Assembly (NCBI RefSeq): GCF_000006945.2
Contig: NC_003197.2
Coordinates: 4,588,001 to 4,652,000 of the forward strand
DNA: 64,000 bases
Direction of reading: 5' to 3'
Source: Salmonella enterica subsp. enterica serovar Typhimurium str. LT2
GTDB lineage: Bacteria > Pseudomonadota > Gammaproteobacteria > Enterobacterales > Enterobacteriaceae
Made by a program: the position numbers and the translations under genes. The notes under the pieces were generated by a model that was not told the origin of the DNA, did not search any database, and was given only the letters and a program-made list of their open reading frames with translations. Shown here one piece after another: positions 20,811 through 29,331 of this stretch. Numbering within the stretch: position 1 is the first letter of the stretch; the number at the start of each line of letters is the position of its first letter.

Positions 20811-21008
20811 ATGAATTCAACAATCTGGTTGGCGCTTGCTCTGGTATTAGTCCTCGAAGGGCTGGGACCGATGCTGTATCCCGGCGCATGGAAAAAAATG
20901 GTTTCGGCACTGGCGCAACTGCCGGAAAATGTTTTACGTCGTTTTGGCGGCGGACTTGTGGTCGCGGGAGTTGTGGTCTACTACATGTTGAGGAAAACGA
21001 TTGGCTGA
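20811..21008 (+). CDS. yjeT: YjeT, small DUF2065 membrane protein
   Basis: A 65-residue protein with a hydrophobic segment at about 4-21 and another at 44-60, likely a helical hairpin in the inner membrane. It belongs to the DUF2065 family, widely found next to hflC, but its role is unknown. Its ribosome site (AAGGGCG) is in the tail of the preceding terminator, so expression may depend on readthrough from hflC. purA follows 102 bases later with its own promoter. Confidence 0.85.
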   Translation: MNSTIWLALALVLVLEGLGPMLYPGAWKKMVSALAQLPENVLRRFGGGLVVAGVVVYYMLRKTIG

Positions 21009-21074
21009 GCAAAAAGTGGTCGGATTTGCCGCAGATTGAGTGCAAAAAGTGCTGTATATCTGAAAAAGCGATGG

Positions 21075-21104
21075 TAGAATCCATTTTTAAGCAAACGGTG
21101 ATTT
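21075..21104 (+). promoter_or_regulatory. purA promoter -10 region and PurR operator
   Basis: A -10 box TAGAAT lies at 21075-21080. AAGCAAACGGTGATTT at 21089-21104 matches the PurR operator pattern (ACGCAAACGTTTNCNT) best in its left half and lies between the promoter and the ATG, where PurR is known to act on purA in E. coli. A second, weaker candidate is GTGCAAAAAGTGCTGT at 21040-21055. Confidence 0.6.
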
Positions 21105-21110
21105 TGAAAA

Positions 21111-22409
21111 ATGGGTAACAACGTCGTCGTACTGGGCACCCAATGGGGTGACGAAGGTAAAGGAAAGATCGTCGATCTTCTGACTGAACGGGCTAAATAT
21201 GTTGTACGCTACCAGGGCGGTCACAACGCAGGCCATACTCTCGTAATCAACGGTGAAAAAACCGTTCTCCATCTTATTCCATCAGGTATTCTTCGCGAGA
21301 ATGTAACCAGCATCATCGGTAACGGTGTTGTGCTGTCTCCGAGCGCGCTGATGAAAGAGATGAAAGAACTGGAAGACCGTGGCATCCCCGTTCGTGAGCG
21401 TCTGCTGCTGTCTGAAGCCTGTCCGCTGATCCTTGATTATCACGTTGCGCTGGATAACGCGCGTGAGAAAGCGCGTGGCGCGAAAGCGATCGGCACCACC
21501 GGGCGTGGAATCGGGCCTGCTTATGAAGATAAAGTGGCACGTCGCGGTCTGCGTGTTGGTGACCTTTTCGACAAAGAAACCTTCGCTGAAAAACTGAAAG
21601 AAGTGATGGAATATCACAACTTCCAGTTGGTTAACTACTACAAAGCTGAAGCGGTTGATTACCAGAAAGTTCTGGATGATACGATGGCTGTTGCCGACAT
21701 CCTGACTTCTATGGTTGTTGACGTTTCGGACCTGCTCGACCAGGCGCGTCAGCGTGGCGATTTCGTCATGTTTGAAGGTGCGCAGGGTACCCTGCTGGAT
21801 ATCGACCACGGTACTTATCCGTACGTAACTTCTTCTAACACCACTGCAGGTGGCGTGGCGACCGGTTCCGGCCTGGGCCCGCGTTATGTTGATTACGTTC
21901 TGGGTATCCTCAAAGCTTACTCCACTCGCGTAGGTGCGGGTCCGTTCCCGACCGAACTGTTTGATGAAACCGGCGAGTTCCTCTGCAAGCAGGGTAACGA
22001 ATATGGCGCTACTACCGGCCGTCGTCGTCGTACCGGCTGGCTGGACACCGTTGCCGTTCGTCGTGCGGTACAGCTGAACTCCCTGTCTGGCTTCTGCCTG
22101 ACCAAACTGGACGTGCTGGATGGCCTGAAAGAGGTGAAACTCTGCGTGGCTTACCGTATGCCGGATGGTCGCGAAGTGACTACCACTCCGCTGGCAGCTG
22201 ACGACTGGAAAGGTGTAGAGCCGATTTACGAAACCATGCCGGGCTGGTCTGAATCCACCTTCGGCGTGAAAGATCGTAGCGGTCTGCCGCAGGCGGCGCT
22301 GAACTACATCAAGCGTATTGAAGAACTGACCGGCGTGCCGATTGATATTATTTCTACCGGCCCCGATCGTACTGAGACGATGATTCTGCGCGACCCGTTC
22401 GACGCGTAA
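21111..22409 (+). CDS. purA: Adenylosuccinate synthetase
   Basis: Joins IMP and aspartate, using GTP, to give adenylosuccinate, the first committed step to AMP. The 432-residue enzyme shows the P-loop-like GDEGKGK at 13-19, catalytic Asp14 within it, GHNAGHT for IMP and metal binding, and the RRRRTGWLD motif near residue 303-311. Codon use is strongly biased, as in highly expressed genes. It has its own promoter with a PurR site, and a stable stem-loop follows it. Confidence 0.98.
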   Translation: MGNNVVVLGTQWGDEGKGKIVDLLTERAKYVVRYQGGHNAGHTLVINGEKTVLHLIPSGILRENVTSIIGNGVVLSPSALMKEMKELEDRGIPVRERLLLSEACPLILDYHVALDNAREKARGAKAIGTTGRGIGPAYEDKVARRGLRVGDLFDKETFAEKLKEVMEYHNFQLVNYYKAEAVDYQKVLDDTMAVADILTSMVVDVSDLLDQARQRGDFVMFEGAQGTLLDIDHGTYPYVTSSNTTAGGVATGSGLGPRYVDYVLGILKAYSTRVGAGPFPTELFDETGEFLCKQGNEYGATTGRRRRTGWLDTVAVRRAVQLNSLSGFCLTKLDVLDGLKEVKLCVAYRMPDGREVTTTPLAADDWKGVEPIYETMPGWSESTFGVKDRSGLPQAALNYIKRIEELTGVPIDIISTGPDRTETMILRDPFDA

Positions 22410-22463
22410 ATCTGGTACGCCTGGCAGATATTTTGCTTGCCGGGCTAACAGTGTGATACATTG

Positions 22464-22498
22464 CTGTGTCGGGTAAGCCATTACGCTATCCGACACAG
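22464..22498. terminator. Stem-loop downstream of purA
   Basis: CTGTGTCGGGTA (22464-22475) pairs over 12 positions, one of them G-U, with TATCCGACACAG (22487-22498). The T run GCTTTTTTCC follows only 13 bases later. It probably ends purA transcripts and separates them from nsrR. Confidence 0.6.
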
Positions 22499-22552
22499 TG
22501 TTAAATCCTCGCTTTTTTCCTTCCCCGAACTGAAATAAATTAGCGACACAGC

Positions 22553-22579
22553 TTGTGGCTGGTTTATCATCAATATAAA
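22553..22579 (+). promoter_or_regulatory. Candidate nsrR promoter
   Basis: TTGTGG (22553-22558) and TATAAA (22574-22579) are 15 bases apart and 37 bases before the GTG start of nsrR. The spacing is short, so this is a tentative call. Confidence 0.35.
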
Positions 22580-22615
22580 TGTATTTTTCCCGTTTTCCCT
22601 TTTCCTGAGGTTGAT

Positions 22616-23041
22616 GTGCAGTTAACGAGTTTCACCGATTACGGCTTACGTGCGCTAATCTATATGGCGTCGTTACCAGATGGACGAATGACCAGCATTT
22701 CTGAGGTGACAGAAGTCTACGGCGTGTCCCGTAATCATATGGTCAAAATTATCAATCAGCTTAGCCGGGCGGGCTTTGTCACCGCCGTTCGGGGAAAAAA
22801 TGGCGGTATCCGCCTGGGTAAACCGGCTAATACTATTTGTATTGGCGATGTGGTGCGTGAGCTGGAACCCTTATCACTGGTCAACTGTAGCAGCGAATTT
22901 TGCCACATCACCCCTGCCTGTCGTCTGAAACAGGCGCTTTCTAAGGCCGTGCAGAGTTTTCTCAAGGAGCTGGATAACTACACGCTTGCCGATTTGGTTG
23001 AAGAGAATCAACCGCTTTATAAATTATTACTGGTGGAGTGA
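22616..23041 (+). CDS. nsrR: NsrR, nitric oxide-sensing repressor
   Basis: A 141-residue Rrf2-family repressor whose iron-sulfur cluster is destroyed by nitric oxide, releasing genes such as hmp and ytfE. The winged helix (about 1-65, with [14 protein letters not shown] as recognition region) precedes three cluster cysteines, Cys91, Cys96 and Cys102. The start is GTG at 22616: TGAGG lies five bases upstream, and the protein then has the family length. It heads nsrR-rnr-rlmB; rnr starts 37 bases after it. A matching operator is present before ytfE at 49073-49095. Confidence 0.95.
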
Positions 23042-23078
23042 AGTAAACTTCATTAGAGATGACAATGGAGGAACCTCA

Positions 23079-25517
23079 ATGTCACAAGATCCTTTCCAGG
23101 AACGCGAAGCAGAAAAATACGCGAATCCTATCCCGAGCCGGGAATTTATCCTCGAACATTTAACGAAACGTGAAAAACCGGCCAGTCGCGAAGAACTGGC
23201 CGTAGAACTGAATATTGAAGGCGAAGAGCAGCTTGAAGCCTTGCGTCGCCGCCTGCGCGCGATGGAGCGCGACGGACAACTGGTCTTTACCCGCCGCCAG
23301 TGCTATGCGCTGCCGGAACGCCTCGACCTGCTGAAAGGCACCGTGATCGGTCATCGTGATGGTTACGGTTTCTTACGTGTCGAAGGCCGCAAAGACGATC
23401 TGTATCTTTCCAGCGAGCAAATGAAAACCTGTATTCATGGCGATCAGGTGCTGGCGCAGCCGCTGGGCGCCGATCGTAAAGGTCGCCGCGAAGCGCGTAT
23501 CGTCCGTGTACTGGTACCGAAAACCAGTCAGATAGTCGGGCGTTATTTCACCGATGCGGGCGTCGGCTTTGTGGTGCCGGACGACAGCCGCCTAAGCTTC
23601 GACATTCTTATCCCGCCAGAAGACGTCATGGGCGCGCGGATGGGGTTCGTGGTCGTGGTTGAACTGACCCAACGTCCAACTCGCCGTACTAAAGCGGTAG
23701 GGAAAATCGTCGAAGTGCTGGGCGACAATATGGGCACCGGTATGGCGGTTGATATGGCGCTGCGTACCCATGAAATACCTTACATCTGGCCGCAGGCGGT
23801 AGAGCAGCAGGTCGCCGGGCTGAAAGAAGAGGTGCCGGAAGAGGCGAAAGTCGGTCGTGTCGATCTGCGCGATTTGCCGCTGGTCACTATTGATGGCGAA
23901 GATGCCCGTGACTTTGACGACGCGGTTTACTGTGAGAAAAAACGCGGCGGCGGCTGGCGTTTGTGGGTCGCTATTGCTGACGTGAGCTATTATGTACGGC
24001 CGCCAACGCCGCTGGATCGCGAGGCGCGCAATCGCGGCACGTCGGTTTACTTCCCGTCACAGGTTGTCCCAATGTTGCCGGAGGTGCTCTCCAACGGTCT
24101 GTGTTCGCTAAACCCGCAGGTTGACAGGCTGTGTATGGTCTGTGAAATGACCATCTCGGCGAAAGGTCGGCTGACCGGCTACAAATTCTATGAAGCGGTG
24201 ATGAGCTCCCATGCGCGTCTGACCTATACCAAAGTCTGGCATATGCTGCAGGGCGATCAGGATCTGCGTGAACAATATGCGCCGCTGGTGAAGCATATTG
24301 AAGAGCTGCACAACCTCTACAAAGTGCTGGATAAAGCGCGTGAAGAGCGCGGGGGGATCTCGTTTGAGAGCGAAGAGGCGAAGTTTATCTTTAACGCCGA
24401 ACGTCGCATTGAGCGTATCGAACAGACCCAGCGTAATGACGCGCATAAGCTTATCGAAGAGTGCATGATCATGGCGAATATCTCGGCGGCGCGCTTTGTC
24501 GAAAAAGCTAAAGAGCCGGCGTTATTCCGTATTCATGATAAGCCCACCACCGAAGCGATCACCTCATTCCGCTCCGTACTGGCGGAGCTGGGGTTGGAGC
24601 TGCCGGGCGGAAACAAACCGGAACCGCGCGATTATGCCGAACTGCTTGAATCGATTGCCGACCGGCCGGACGCCGAAATGCTGCAAACTATGCTGCTGCG
24701 TTCAATGAAGCAGGCGATTTACGATCCGGAAAACCGCGGGCACTTTGGCCTGGCGTTGCAGTCTTATGCGCACTTTACCTCGCCGATTCGCCGCTATCCG
24801 GATCTTTCTTTGCACCGCGCCATTAAGTACCTGCTGGCGAAAGAGCAAGGGAACAAGGGCAACACCACAGAAACGGGCGGTTATCACTACTCGATGGAAG
24901 AGATGTTGCAGCTCGGTCAGCACTGTTCGATGGCGGAACGCCGCGCTGATGAAGCGACGCGTGATGTCTCCGACTGGCTGAAATGTGACTTTATGCTGGA
25001 TCAGGTAGGCAACGTCTTTAAGGGCGTGATTGCCAGCGTCACCGGTTTCGGCTTCTTTGTCCGTCTTGATGAACTGTTTATCGATGGGCTGGTACACGTT
25101 TCCTCACTGGATAACGATTACTATCGCTTCGATCAGGTAGGGCAACGTCTGATTGGCGAGTCCGGCGGGCAGACATATCGCCTGGGCGACCGGGTCGAGG
25201 TACGCGTCGAAGCGGTGAATATGGACGAACGGAAAATTGACTTTAGCCTGATCTCCAGCGAGCGCGCACCGCGTAACGTCGGCAAAACGGCGCGTGAAAA
25301 AGCGAAAAAAGGTGAAAGTAAAAACGCCGGTAAACGTCGTCAGGTAGGTAAAAAAGTTAACTTCGAGCCTGATAGCGCCTTCCGCGGCGAGAAAAAAGCG
25401 AAGCCGAAAGCAGCGAAGAAAGACGCGAGAAAAGCAAAAAAGCCATCGGCTAAAACGCAGAAAATAGCCGCAGCGACCAAAGCGAAGCGTGCGGCGAAGA
25501 AAAAAGCGGCAGAGTGA
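23079..25517 (+). CDS. rnr: RNase R, processive 3'-5' exoribonuclease
   Basis: An 812-residue RNase II-family enzyme that degrades structured RNA and works in tmRNA quality control and rRNA turnover. An N-terminal winged-helix region (about 25-80) is followed by two cold-shock domains, the RNB catalytic domain (signature DARDFDDAVYC near residue 275-285, with the metal-binding aspartates), an S1 domain around 640-730, and a Lys/Ala/Arg-rich tail over the last 80 residues that helps unwind RNA. The start at 23079 follows a strong GGAGGAA site. Historically vacB, linked to virulence in Shigella. Confidence 0.96.
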   Translation: MSQDPFQEREAEKYANPIPSREFILEHLTKREKPASREELAVELNIEGEEQLEALRRRLRAMERDGQLVFTRRQCYALPERLDLLKGTVIGHRDGYGFLRVEGRKDDLYLSSEQMKTCIHGDQVLAQPLGADRKGRREARIVRVLVPKTSQIVGRYFTDAGVGFVVPDDSRLSFDILIPPEDVMGARMGFVVVVELTQRPTRRTKAVGKIVEVLGDNMGTGMAVDMALRTHEIPYIWPQAVEQQVAGLKEEVPEEAKVGRVDLRDLPLVTIDGEDARDFDDAVYCEKKRGGGWRLWVAIADVSYYVRPPTPLDREARNRGTSVYFPSQVVPMLPEVLSNGLCSLNPQVDRLCMVCEMTISAKGRLTGYKFYEAVMSSHARLTYTKVWHMLQGDQDLREQYAPLVKHIEELHNLYKVLDKAREERGGISFESEEAKFIFNAERRIERIEQTQRNDAHKLIEECMIMANISAARFVEKAKEPALFRIHDKPTTEAITSFRSVLAELGLELPGGNKPEPRDYAELLESIADRPDAEMLQTMLLRSMKQAIYDPENRGHFGLALQSYAHFTSPIRRYPDLSLHRAIKYLLAKEQGNKGNTTETGGYHYSMEEMLQLGQHCSMAERRADEATRDVSDWLKCDFMLDQVGNVFKGVIASVTGFGFFVRLDELFIDGLVHVSSLDNDYYRFDQVGQRLIGESGGQTYRLGDRVEVRVEAVNMDERKIDFSLISSERAPRNVGKTAREKAKKGESKNAGKRRQVGKKVNFEPDSAFRGEKKAKPKAAKKDARKAKKPSAKTQKIAAATKAKRAAKKKAAE

Positions 25518-25522
25518 GCAAT

Positions 25523-25545
25523 ACCCTCTTCAAACAGAAGAGGGT
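25523..25545 (+). other. Stem-loop after rnr
   Basis: ACCCTCTT (25523-25530) pairs with AAGAGGGT (25538-25545) around a seven-base loop. There is no U run, so it may shape the mRNA end rather than terminate. A REP element follows at once. Confidence 0.5.
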
Positions 25546-25554
25546 CAATTATCT

Positions 25555-25583
25555 GTAGGCCGGGCAAGCGTAGCGCCCCCGGC
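25555..25583. repeat. REP-like element between rnr and rlmB
   Basis: GTAGGCCGGGCAAGCG followed by GCGCCCCCGGC has the head and imperfect palindrome of a repetitive extragenic palindrome. It lies in the 90-base gap between two genes of the same operon. Confidence 0.7.
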
Positions 25584-25607
25584 AAAACGTAAACAACGAG
25601 TACATTA

Positions 25608-26339
25608 ATGAGCGAAATGATTTACGGCATCCACGCAGTGCAGGCCCTGCTGGAGCGCGCCCCTGAACGTTTTCAGGAAGTCTTTATTTTAAAAGGCCGT
25701 GAAGATAAACGTCTGTTGCCGCTGATCCACGCCCTTGAGTCCCAGGGCGTGGTTATCCAGCTGGCAAACCGCCAATATCTCGACGAGAAAAGCGACGGTG
25801 CCGTGCATCAGGGTATTATCGCTCGCGTGAAACCAGGCCGGCAGTATCAGGAAAACGATCTGCCGGATCTGATCGCATTACACGATCGCCCTTTTTTGTT
25901 GATCCTCGATGGCGTCACCGATCCGCATAATCTTGGCGCCTGTCTGCGCAGCGCCGATGCTGCAGGCGTACATGCGGTAATCGTGCCGAAAGACCGCTCC
26001 GCGCAACTTAACGCGACGGCGAAGAAAGTCGCCTGCGGCGCAGCGGAAAGCGTGCCGTTGATCCGCGTCACCAACCTGGCGCGCACGATGCGCATGTTGC
26101 AGGAAGAGAATATCTGGATTGTCGGAACGGCGGGCGAGGCTGACCATACGCTGTATCAGAGCAAAATGCCTGGCCGCATGGCGCTGGTCATGGGCGCAGA
26201 AGGTGAAGGTATGCGTCGTCTGACCCGTGAGCACTGCGATGAGCTGATCAGCATTCCTATGGCCGGTAGCGTGTCGTCGCTGAATGTCTCTGTGGCGACC
26301 GGGATTTGTCTGTTTGAAGCCGTTCGCCAGCGCACCTGA
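25608..26339 (+). CDS. rlmB: RlmB, 23S rRNA Gm2251 2'-O-methyltransferase
   Basis: Methylates the ribose of G2251 in the peptidyl-transferase loop of 23S rRNA. The 243-residue SpoU-class enzyme has an N-terminal substrate-binding domain (about 1-75) and a trefoil-knot domain with the three family motifs: DGVTDPHNLGACLRSADAAG (about 102-121), ALVMGAEGEGMRRL, and the SIPMAGSVSSLNVSVA end motif. It is the last gene before the strong terminator at 26359-26393. Confidence 0.95.
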   Translation: MSEMIYGIHAVQALLERAPERFQEVFILKGREDKRLLPLIHALESQGVVIQLANRQYLDEKSDGAVHQGIIARVKPGRQYQENDLPDLIALHDRPFLLILDGVTDPHNLGACLRSADAAGVHAVIVPKDRSAQLNATAKKVACGAAESVPLIRVTNLARTMRMLQEENIWIVGTAGEADHTLYQSKMPGRMALVMGAEGEGMRRLTREHCDELISIPMAGSVSSLNVSVATGICLFEAVRQRT

Positions 26340-26358
26340 TGCTGATAGTATTTTTTAA

Positions 26359-26393
26359 GAAAAAACCATCCATAATCGGATGGTTTTTTTTTA
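26359..26393 (+). terminator. Intrinsic terminator of nsrR-rnr-rlmB
   Basis: AAAAAACCATCC and GGATGGTTTTTT form a stem with a short loop (26372-26377), followed by a continuous T run. It cleanly separates rlmB from the yjfI operon. Confidence 0.9.
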
Positions 26394-26470
26394 TCTTTGA
26401 CTGGTAATATAAAAAACAAAACCTACCCTGTAATTTCTTTTATTTATAAAAATGAGATAGAGATAAAAAT

Positions 26471-26875
26471 ATGGCATGGACTCCACGGACGCTGGCGGAT
26501 GCATTAAACAACATCGCCGAATTAGATATTGATATAGAAAATAATGAATCTTCATTAATAATAAAAATGAATGATTATGGCGATTTACCACTGGCGGTTT
26601 TATTTACCTCGCAACAAATAGTTATCGAGACTTATATCTGTCCGGTAAATACGATTAGAGATACCGCGGAATTTAATCTTTTCTTGCTGAGAAATCAGAA
26701 GGTTTTACCGCTGTCTTCGGTCGGTATTACCCAGGTAAAACAGGAGGAATATTATGTCGCTTTTGGCGCGCTGTCGTTAAATTCGTCGCTTGCCGACGTG
26801 ATGCTGGAAATCACCACGCTTGTAGAAAATGCGTTGGATATCGCTGAAATAACACAAGTCTATTCACAGGAATAA
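26471..26875 (+). CDS. yjfI: YjfI, DUF2170 protein
   Basis: A 134-residue acidic, soluble-looking protein with no signal peptide or membrane helix. It belongs to the DUF2170 family, found mainly beside PspA-type genes; its function is unknown. The beta-rich pattern and overall shape resemble small chaperone-like proteins, but I see no motif to prove this. It starts the operon after a terminator and is 14 bases before yjfJ. The 5' part is AT-rich compared with neighbours (runs such as GATATTGATATAGAAAATAA), unlike the GC content of the rest of the cluster. Confidence 0.8.
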   Translation: MAWTPRTLADALNNIAELDIDIENNESSLIIKMNDYGDLPLAVLFTSQQIVIETYICPVNTIRDTAEFNLFLLRNQKVLPLSSVGITQVKQEEYYVAFGALSLNSSLADVMLEITTLVENALDIAEITQVYSQE

Positions 26876-26889
26876 TACAGGCGGCTTAC

Positions 26890-27588
26890 ATGGGAATTTT
26901 AAAAAGTTTGTTCACGTTAGGTAAATCATTCGTTGCTCAGGCAGAGGAAGCCATTGATGAAGCACAGGGTGTACGTATGCTGGAGCAGCATATTCGCGAC
27001 GCAAAAGCCGAGCTGGATAAAGCGGGTAAATCCAGAGTGGATTTATTGGCGCGGGTGAAGCTAAGCCATGACAAGCTGAATGATTTACGTGAGCGTAAAG
27101 CCAGCCTTGAAACACGGGCGTTGGCGGCAATGAGTAAGAATGTCGACGCCGCTTTACTCAACGAAGTGGCGGAAGAAATAGCCCGTCTGGAAAATGCCAT
27201 TCTTGCCGAAGAACAGGTGCTGACTAATCTGGAAGCCTCTCGCGATGCGGTGGAGAAGGCCGTAACGGCGACAGGCCAGCGGATTGCGCAGTTTGAGCAG
27301 CAACTTGAAGTGGTTAAGGCGACAGAAGCCATGCAGCGCGCGCAGCAGGCGGTGACGACCTCGACCGTCGGAGCCGCGTCGAATGTGTCTACGGCGGCGG
27401 AGTCGCTTAAACGTTTACAAACGCGTCAGGCTGAACGCCAGGCCCGGCTGGATGCCGCCGCGCAGCTGGAAAAAGTCGCCGATGGACGCGACCTGGATGA
27501 AAAACTGGCGCAGGCCGGTATTGGCGCAACCAATAAAAGCAATGCTCAGGGTGTGTTGGCGCGTTTACAGCGTCAACAAGGCGAATAA
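26890..27588 (+). CDS. yjfJ: YjfJ, PspA/IM30-family membrane-stress protein
   Basis: A 232-residue, almost wholly helical protein with heptad-like coiled coils through residues 25-225 and an amphipathic N-terminal helix (GILKSLFTLGKSFVAQAEEA), which is how PspA and Vipp1 bind membrane surfaces. PspA-family proteins polymerise on damaged membrane and are ESCRT-III relatives. The N-terminus EAIDEAQGVRMLEQHIRDA is the family signature. The pspBC and pspF partners are absent; instead the neighbours are a channel and DUF proteins. The stop codon overlaps the start of the channel gene (TAATG). Confidence 0.9.
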   Translation: MGILKSLFTLGKSFVAQAEEAIDEAQGVRMLEQHIRDAKAELDKAGKSRVDLLARVKLSHDKLNDLRERKASLETRALAAMSKNVDAALLNEVAEEIARLENAILAEEQVLTNLEASRDAVEKAVTATGQRIAQFEQQLEVVKATEAMQRAQQAVTTSTVGAASNVSTAAESLKRLQTRQAERQARLDAAAQLEKVADGRDLDEKLAQAGIGATNKSNAQGVLARLQRQQGE

Positions 27589-28658
27589 TGCTCTTTACGT
27601 GGATTGTCAAAACCTGCCAGCGTCATTTGTCCAGACTGACCTGGCCCGCTTTGCTGGGCCTGTTTATCGGGCAGTATCTGCTTTGTTATCTGGTGCTGCG
27701 CCTGTTGCGCGAAAGCGCGTTGGTGAGCCAGTTAAGCGATTTTATCTATTACTGCTCGGTGGTGGGTTCCACATTAGGTTTTGGCGATCTTAGCCCGCAG
27801 ACGGCGCCAGGACGTCTGTTCACCGCGCTGTGGCAAATTCCGGTTAGCGTCGGGTTGTTCGGCGCGTTAATGGGAAAAGTGATTGCGCAGGTACAGGGAA
27901 TGTTAGCGAAAGGAATAACGGGCATGGGCGATTATCGCCATTTACACCATCATATGCTGGTGATTGGCTGGCGGGGTCATCAAACCGAAAAGATGATCTC
28001 ATTGCTGCTATATGACAAGCGGCGTGCCTTTGAACGGGTTCTGCTGTGCGAACTGGAAGATATTCAGCATCCGCTGCCGGGTAATAACTGGGTGGATTTT
28101 ATCCGCATCAGCAACTTTAACGATCCGCAGGAACACCAGCGCATGGGGCTGGAGCAGTGCCAGAGCGTGATTATTTTCGCTCGTACCGATGAGCAGACCT
28201 TCACGGCGGCGCTCTCGCTGGCAGACTATGTACCCGCGCAGTGCCATATTGTGGTTTATCTGGAAGACGAGCGTTATGCCGGATTACTGGAAACCCACTG
28301 CCCGCGCATGGAGATAGTCCGTAACCTTTCCGCTGAACAACTTTCCCGTTCCATTCAGGACCCAGGATCATCGCAATCTGTCGCTTCCATTATGAATCCG
28401 ATGCTGGGCGATACCGGATTCGCGCTGCCTGTCCCGGCTTCTGTCGCGCCTATGCGATACGGCGCGCTAATGCGTTATATGAAGCTTCATCATGACGCGA
28501 CGGTGCTGGGGATCAGTCACTGCAAGAATGGTCGTGGTATGGAATTGAATCCGGTGATTTCAACTGAAGTCAGAGGCGGTATGTGGCTACATCTGGTCGG
28601 TAATAATCGCATTCTGGCTGAAGAGGTCGCATGGCAAGAGATAGAGGTTCCCCTATGA
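27588..28658 (+). CDS. Potassium-channel-like protein with cytosolic Rossmann (RCK-like) domain
   Basis: A 356-residue two-helix pore protein. A first membrane helix at about 19-40 is followed by a pore loop with the selectivity-filter-like TLGFGD at residues 62-67 (compare TVGYGD of K+ channels) and a second helix at about 79-100. The cytosolic part begins HHHMLVIGWRG (120-130), a glycine-containing beta-alpha-beta start as in RCK/TrkA-N domains, and a likely second lobe occupies the last 90 residues. The gene is translationally coupled on both sides: TAATG with yjfJ and ATGA with yjfK. E. coli K-12 has no gene here to my knowledge. Selectivity for K+ and a gating ligand are inferred, not shown. 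Confidence 0.8.
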   Translation: MLFTWIVKTCQRHLSRLTWPALLGLFIGQYLLCYLVLRLLRESALVSQLSDFIYYCSVVGSTLGFGDLSPQTAPGRLFTALWQIPVSVGLFGALMGKVIAQVQGMLAKGITGMGDYRHLHHHMLVIGWRGHQTEKMISLLLYDKRRAFERVLLCELEDIQHPLPGNNWVDFIRISNFNDPQEHQRMGLEQCQSVIIFARTDEQTFTAALSLADYVPAQCHIVVYLEDERYAGLLETHCPRMEIVRNLSAEQLSRSIQDPGSSQSVASIMNPMLGDTGFALPVPASVAPMRYGALMRYMKLHHDATVLGISHCKNGRGMELNPVISTEVRGGMWLHLVGNNRILAEEVAWQEIEVPL

Positions 28659-29314
28659 TGCAATTTTTTCAGCGTTTGCTCGGTAAAACAAGCGCGCCAG
28701 CGCCGATTCGCGGACCATTAGGATTACATCTTAACGCCGGTTTCACGCTGGATACGCTGGCATTTCGGCTACTGGAGTCGTCGTTGCTGGTGGCGCTACC
28801 GGGTGAAAAATACACTGTCGCGGCAGCGAGTCGCATAGATTTAGGCGGCGGCAGTCAGATTTTTCGCTACTACACCTCTGGCGATGAGTTTCTACAAATT
28901 AACACCACTGGCGGCACGGATGTTGACGACATTGATGACATCAAACTTTTTGTATATGAGGAAAGTTTCGGTATTAACGAGGAACGTCACTGGCGTTCAG
29001 CCATTGCGCCAGCGGCAATAGGGCCGATGACGCTCAACTGGCAAGAACGGCGCTGGCAGCGCTTTTTTAACCATGAAGAGCCGGGCAATATTGAACCTGT
29101 CTACATGCTGGAAAAGGTTGAAAATCAGCAGGCAGAGAAATGGGACGTTCACAATTTTACGATGGGCTTCCAGCGCCAGGTGACGGATGACGCCTGGGAG
29201 TATCTTCTATTGAACGGGGAAGAATCATTTAATGAGCGCGGTGAGCCTGAATGGGTGTTTTCACGCGCCCTCGGCGTGGATATCCCGCTCACTTCACTGA
29301 CGGTTATTGGTTAA
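28655..29314 (+). CDS. yjfK: YjfK, DUF2491 protein
   Basis: A 219-residue protein without signal peptide or membrane helix; the composition is mixed alpha/beta with many Trp, Phe and acidic residues. It belongs to DUF2491, which occurs with PspA-type operons. The ATG at 28655 overlaps the channel stop and follows GAGG seven bases upstream; it is preferred over an upstream in-frame ATG at 28631 because it gives the E. coli YjfK length. Function unknown; the coupling suggests it works on or with the channel. Confidence 0.8.
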   Translation: MMQFFQRLLGKTSAPAPIRGPLGLHLNAGFTLDTLAFRLLESSLLVALPGEKYTVAAASRIDLGGGSQIFRYYTSGDEFLQINTTGGTDVDDIDDIKLFVYEESFGINEERHWRSAIAPAAIGPMTLNWQERRWQRFFNHEEPGNIEPVYMLEKVENQQAEKWDVHNFTMGFQRQVTDDAWEYLLLNGEESFNERGEPEWVFSRALGVDIPLTSLTVIG

Positions 29315-29331
29315 GCACATACAGGGAAATT

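Noticed and set aside
21282..22496. 404-codon open frame antisense to purA
   Set aside because: It mirrors strong codon bias in purA; long antisense frames are expected in such genes and the product shows no known motif.
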